64,000 nucleotides of DNA. Origin: Verrucomicrobiaceae bacterium (lineage in GTDB: Bacteria; Verrucomicrobiota; Verrucomicrobiia; Verrucomicrobiales; Verrucomicrobiaceae). Position 1 is the stretch's first letter; each line of letters starts with the position of its first letter. The notes below the pieces were generated by a model that saw nothing but the letters and a program-made list of their open reading frames with translations, did no database searches and was not told where the DNA came from. Positions 61,241 to 64,000 of this stretch are shown piece by piece. The position numbers and the translations under genes are program-made. The DNA lies in contig JAEUHM010000043.1 in NCBI GenBank assembly GCA_016795485.1, positions 109,878 to 173,877 of the forward strand, read 5' to 3'.

Positions 61241-62524
61241 TCAGCGAACGAGGAGTTCTGCACCCCTGAAAATCACCCGCTCGACTTGACCGCTTAGCGT
61301 TTGATTGAGGAATGGGGTGTTGATGCTTTTGGAGCGCAGATACTCGCGCGCAAAGCGCACGGTTGCATTTGGGTTGAACACCACAAACTCAGCCAAATGC
61401 CCTTCTTTGATCGTCACTGGGGGGATCGAGAGGAACTTTCGCGGCCCGGTGCTGTATCTATTCACGATGACATCCCAGCCGAAGTGTCCAGGTTTGATGA
61501 AATGGTGGTGAAGGCTTGGCAGAGCCGTCTCAAGGCCCGTGACACCAAATGGAGCACTCGCAAAGTCCTGATTCTTCTCAAACTCGGTGCGTGGAGAGTG
61601 GTCGCAGGCTACCACGTCGATCCAGCCATTCCGAAGCCCTTCAAGCAACGCAACGCTGTCCTCCTCGGTTCGCAGGGGCGGGTTGACCTTGTAGTGGGTG
61701 TCGTAGTTGCCGATGTGAGAGTGGTTGAAGATCAGGTGGTGAGGACTCACTTCGCACGTCACCCGGATACCACGCTCTTTCGCTCTCAGGACGGTGCTCA
61801 TCCCCTCACGTGTTGAAACTTGCTGCACGTGTAAGTGCACCCCACAAAACTCAGCGAGTCGGACGTCCCTGGCGATACCAATCTCTTCCGAGATTGCCGG
61901 TATTCCCTGCAATCCGAGACTGTAGCTGTAAGCACCCTCATGCATGGAGCCCTTGCCGCTCAACTCCTTGACCTCACCATGCGTTGCAACCGGGAGGTCA
62001 AACTGCCTGGCATACTCCATGGCTCTCCGCAGCAATTGAGGGTTTATGACGGGGTCTCCCGCTTCGGATAGGAAAACCGCGCCTTTCGATTTCATCGCCG
62101 CTATGGCAGCTAACTCCTCACCGCTCCCACCTTTGGTGATCGCGCCCGCCGTGTAGACCCCTTGCCAGATTCTCGACTTGTCTCTGCAGGTATCGAGGAC
62201 GCCTTGCACCGCGCTGCCTGTATCAATCGCCGGGTTCGTGTCTGATTGCAGCACCATCCCAGTGAACCCACCATTAATTGCCGCCTCTGAACAAGAAGTG
62301 ATGTCTTCGCGATCCTCTCGTCCAAGCTCGCGGATATGAACGTTCAGATCGAAGAGGGCAGGAACAATCACGCTGCCGGAACAATCAATCACCTCACAGC
62401 CATCAACGGACTCGATTGTTTCGGCTACACCGATGATGCGAACATCTTCGATGAGGACGTCGCACTTCAACGGCTCAGATGAGGAGTCCGTCGCTATTCT
62501 TCCGTTCCGATACAAGCGCTTCAT
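61241..62524 (-). CDS. Dihydroorotase-like protein lacking zinc ligands (PyrC'/PyrX type)
   Basis: An amidohydrolase-fold protein of 427 residues that aligns throughout with type I dihydroorotase. Compared with the Bacillus enzyme's ligands (His59, His61, Asp151, His178, His231, Asp304), the first His is Asn61 in DLNVHIRELG. The bridging Asp lies in FLSEAGDPV, where the expected residue is Glu or Ala. His231 is Gln235 in LHVQQVST. His63, His182 and Asp308 remain. Arg65 is kept, but the substrate Asn of MPNT is Asp. It is probably non-catalytic, like the ATCase-associated PyrC'/PyrX of Pseudomonas. No pyrB gene is nearby. It overlaps the upstream DoxX gene by 4 nt. Confidence 0.85.
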   Translation of the reverse strand: MKRLYRNGRIATDSSSEPLKCDVLIEDVRIIGVAETIESVDGCEVIDCSGSVIVPALFDLNVHIRELGREDREDITSCSEAAINGGFTGMVLQSDTNPAIDTGSAVQGVLDTCRDKSRIWQGVYTAGAITKGGSGEELAAIAAMKSKGAVFLSEAGDPVINPQLLRRAMEYARQFDLPVATHGEVKELSGKGSMHEGAYSYSLGLQGIPAISEEIGIARDVRLAEFCGVHLHVQQVSTREGMSTVLRAKERGIRVTCEVSPHHLIFNHSHIGNYDTHYKVNPPLRTEEDSVALLEGLRNGWIDVVACDHSPRTEFEKNQDFASAPFGVTGLETALPSLHHHFIKPGHFGWDVIVNRYSTGPRKFLSIPPVTIKEGHLAEFVVFNPNATVRFAREYLRSKSINTPFLNQTLSGQVERVIFRGAELLVR

Positions 62525-62925
62525 GATCTGTCGGCAGAAAAACGTCCCGGACCGGCGAGCATCAGGGTTCCGAAACCCACCAAGTAGAGAAGAGCGAGCT
62601 CACCCGATGAATCACCCTGCATCGCCATCCTGTGAATCTTGAAAAATGCGACACCCATGGTGATGGCCAGCATAGCAGCGGCGAATCGAGTGAAAAATCC
62701 GAGCACCAGAAGGGCCGCACAAAACACCTCCGCGAAGACAGCCAACCCGAGAGACACTTGGCCATTAACTAGCACAGCGGGGAAGTTCGATGCGTTTCGA
62801 GTAAACCCACTCAACTTTGGCCAACCGTGATTGAAGAACATCGCCAAGCCAAGTGTGAGCCGCAAAAGCAGCAGCCCAAGATCGGGCGACAGTGGAAGGA
62901 AGGAGAGCTGGAGAATCGACTTCAT
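62521..62925 (-). CDS. DoxX-family membrane protein
   Basis: An inner-membrane protein of 134 residues with four predicted helices. DoxX signatures are LLLRLTLGLAMFFNHGWPKL, VFAEVFCAALLVLGFFTRFA and the end helix LALLYLVGFGTLMLAGPG. ATG at 62925 (MKSILQLSFLPL) is chosen; a start at 62943 would add six residues. Its role in bacteria is unclear, often linked to redox stress. It overlaps the dihydroorotase-like gene by 4 nt, so the two are co-transcribed. Confidence 0.88.
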   Translation of the reverse strand: MKSILQLSFLPLSPDLGLLLLRLTLGLAMFFNHGWPKLSGFTRNASNFPAVLVNGQVSLGLAVFAEVFCAALLVLGFFTRFAAAMLAITMGVAFFKIHRMAMQGDSSGELALLYLVGFGTLMLAGPGRFSADRS

Positions 62926-63287
62926 GCACAGTAAGTGGGACACACATCGAGCCGATGGGCAAGATCAATGTCACCGACTAGGCGTGGTCGGCACCTGAAT
63001 CATTAGTGGGGCTAGAACGCCTCAGTGTGACCTTAGACGGCGTATAAGCGCTCGACGAATCAACGCCGACCACTAAACGTCTAACAAATCGAATCGCACC
63101 TCTCGCGCCGCGCCGTTGTTATATGTTAAACTTACCTAGCATGTAATAACGCGGAACTGCAAATCAGATGCCGCAATCGCAAAACCGGGCAACAAGACAT
63201 CGACAAAACACGCGCCGGAATCCGCCGCAAAAGCATCCTCCCAGAGGCTGTGGAACAAAAAAAGAGAGAAAAATTTCAAAAACATAT
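62926..63287. other. Intergenic region upstream of the rRNA operon
   Basis: No convincing gene is seen here. The right half is AT-rich, with A-tracts (63256-63283) just before the promoter that could form an UP-element-like or curved region. Short frames on both strands lack coding features. Confidence 0.5.
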
Positions 63288-63315
63288 TTGACGATCTTGG
63301 GAATGGATATACTAT
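63288..63315 (+). promoter_or_regulatory. rRNA operon promoter
   Basis: TTGACG (63288-63293) and TACTAT (63310-63315) are spaced 16 nt apart, preceded by A/T-rich tracts from 63256. It lies about 250 nt before the 16S 5' end, and no competing promoter is evident. Confidence 0.7.
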
Positions 63316-63325
63316 CACTCCCTCG

Positions 63326-63562
63326 CCAGCCGGAAACGCTGGTGAACGCGGGACAGAATTGACTGTCCGCTTGGTAAAACAGGCGGCAGTTTTTTTATCC
63401 CCAAGTGATGGTTCTTTAACAGTGAAAAGAGTGTCTGAAACGGCGAAAGCCAATCAGACACGCAAAAAGCAAAAGCTAAATTGTGCGCTGCATGTGAACT
63501 GCATGTAGCAAGTCAACGAAAGTTGATTTGGTCACTTTAGCTGGCAATTTTGCCAGCACCAA
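63326..63562 (+). promoter_or_regulatory. Structured 16S rRNA leader with boxA
   Basis: Hairpins in order are CCAGC/GCTGG (63326-63342), GGACAG/CTGTCC (63351-63368) and a strong GTGTCTGA/TCAGACAC stem with inner GGC-GAAA-GCC (63431-63461). CTGGCA/TGCCAG lies near the 16S start (63541-63556). TGGTTCTTTAACA (63409-63421) is a close boxA antitermination site. A bulged stem using 63363-63370 and 63383-63389 followed by seven T (63390-63396) looks like an intrinsic terminator that excludes the second hairpin. Confidence 0.65.

Positions 63563-64000
<438 letters not shown>

Overview
The window is a stretch of chromosome from a member of the Verrucomicrobiota, probably close to Verrucomicrobiaceae/Prosthecobacter. 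The main evidence is the first ~440 nt of a 16S rRNA gene at the right edge, which has the sequence style I associate with that phylum. Very large secreted Ig/FN3-type proteins, a secreted sulfatase, a DUF1080-like protein and an AlaRS with an insertion fit the same group. No phage, plasmid or CRISPR sequence was seen. The only mobile element is a small REP/RAYT module.

Layout. 1-2174 (minus): 5'-truncated-by-window opgH (glucan glucosyltransferase) behind a tail-anchored protein of unknown function. 2239-6110: alaS, then a REP-associated transposase (RAYT) between palindromic REP pairs. 6205-7798: hipBA toxin-antitoxin, followed by a subclass B3 metallo-beta-lactamase, a DUF1801/YdeI protein, an aldo/keto reductase, a Ser/Tyr-rich lipoprotein, yceH, a sugar isomerase-like protein and a sulfatase. 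14319-17900: a 1193-residue exported serine beta-lactamase-fold protein with adhesin-like domains. 17948-24082: hflK-hflC, a PQQ-propeller protein with a degenerate methyltransferase-like segment, and rsmC. 24087-31680: a phosphate-starvation block with a porin O/P-like gene and pstS-pstC-pstA-pstB-phoU-phoB-phoR. Repeats resembling Pho boxes precede both the porin and pstS. 31677-40057: polX, cdd, an outer-membrane barrel, several exported proteins of unknown function, fmdB and mazG. 40195-54785: two giant exported proteins (2069 and 1742 aa) flanking a LuxR-type response regulator, a globin, a 54-aa membrane peptide and a TPR protein. 54802-62925: PIG-L deacetylase, an M48 protease, two AIM24 paralogues around the SRP RNA gene, xseA, a dihydroorotase homologue missing zinc ligands, and a DoxX protein. 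63288-64000: rRNA promoter, structured leader with boxA, and the start of 16S rRNA.

Strongest observations. (1) An apparently unnamed C-terminal module is shared by four exported proteins (14319-17900, 38254-39054, 40195-46404, 49557-54785), one of which is little more than the module itself. (2) There is a complete REP/RAYT unit whose GTAG feet supply the stop codons of two genes. (3) Pho-box-like repeats tie the porin to the pst-pho operon. (4) The dihydroorotase homologue has lost three of six metal ligands and so resembles the non-catalytic ATCase partner PyrC'/PyrX. All functional calls rest on recognising families by eye; no searches were run.
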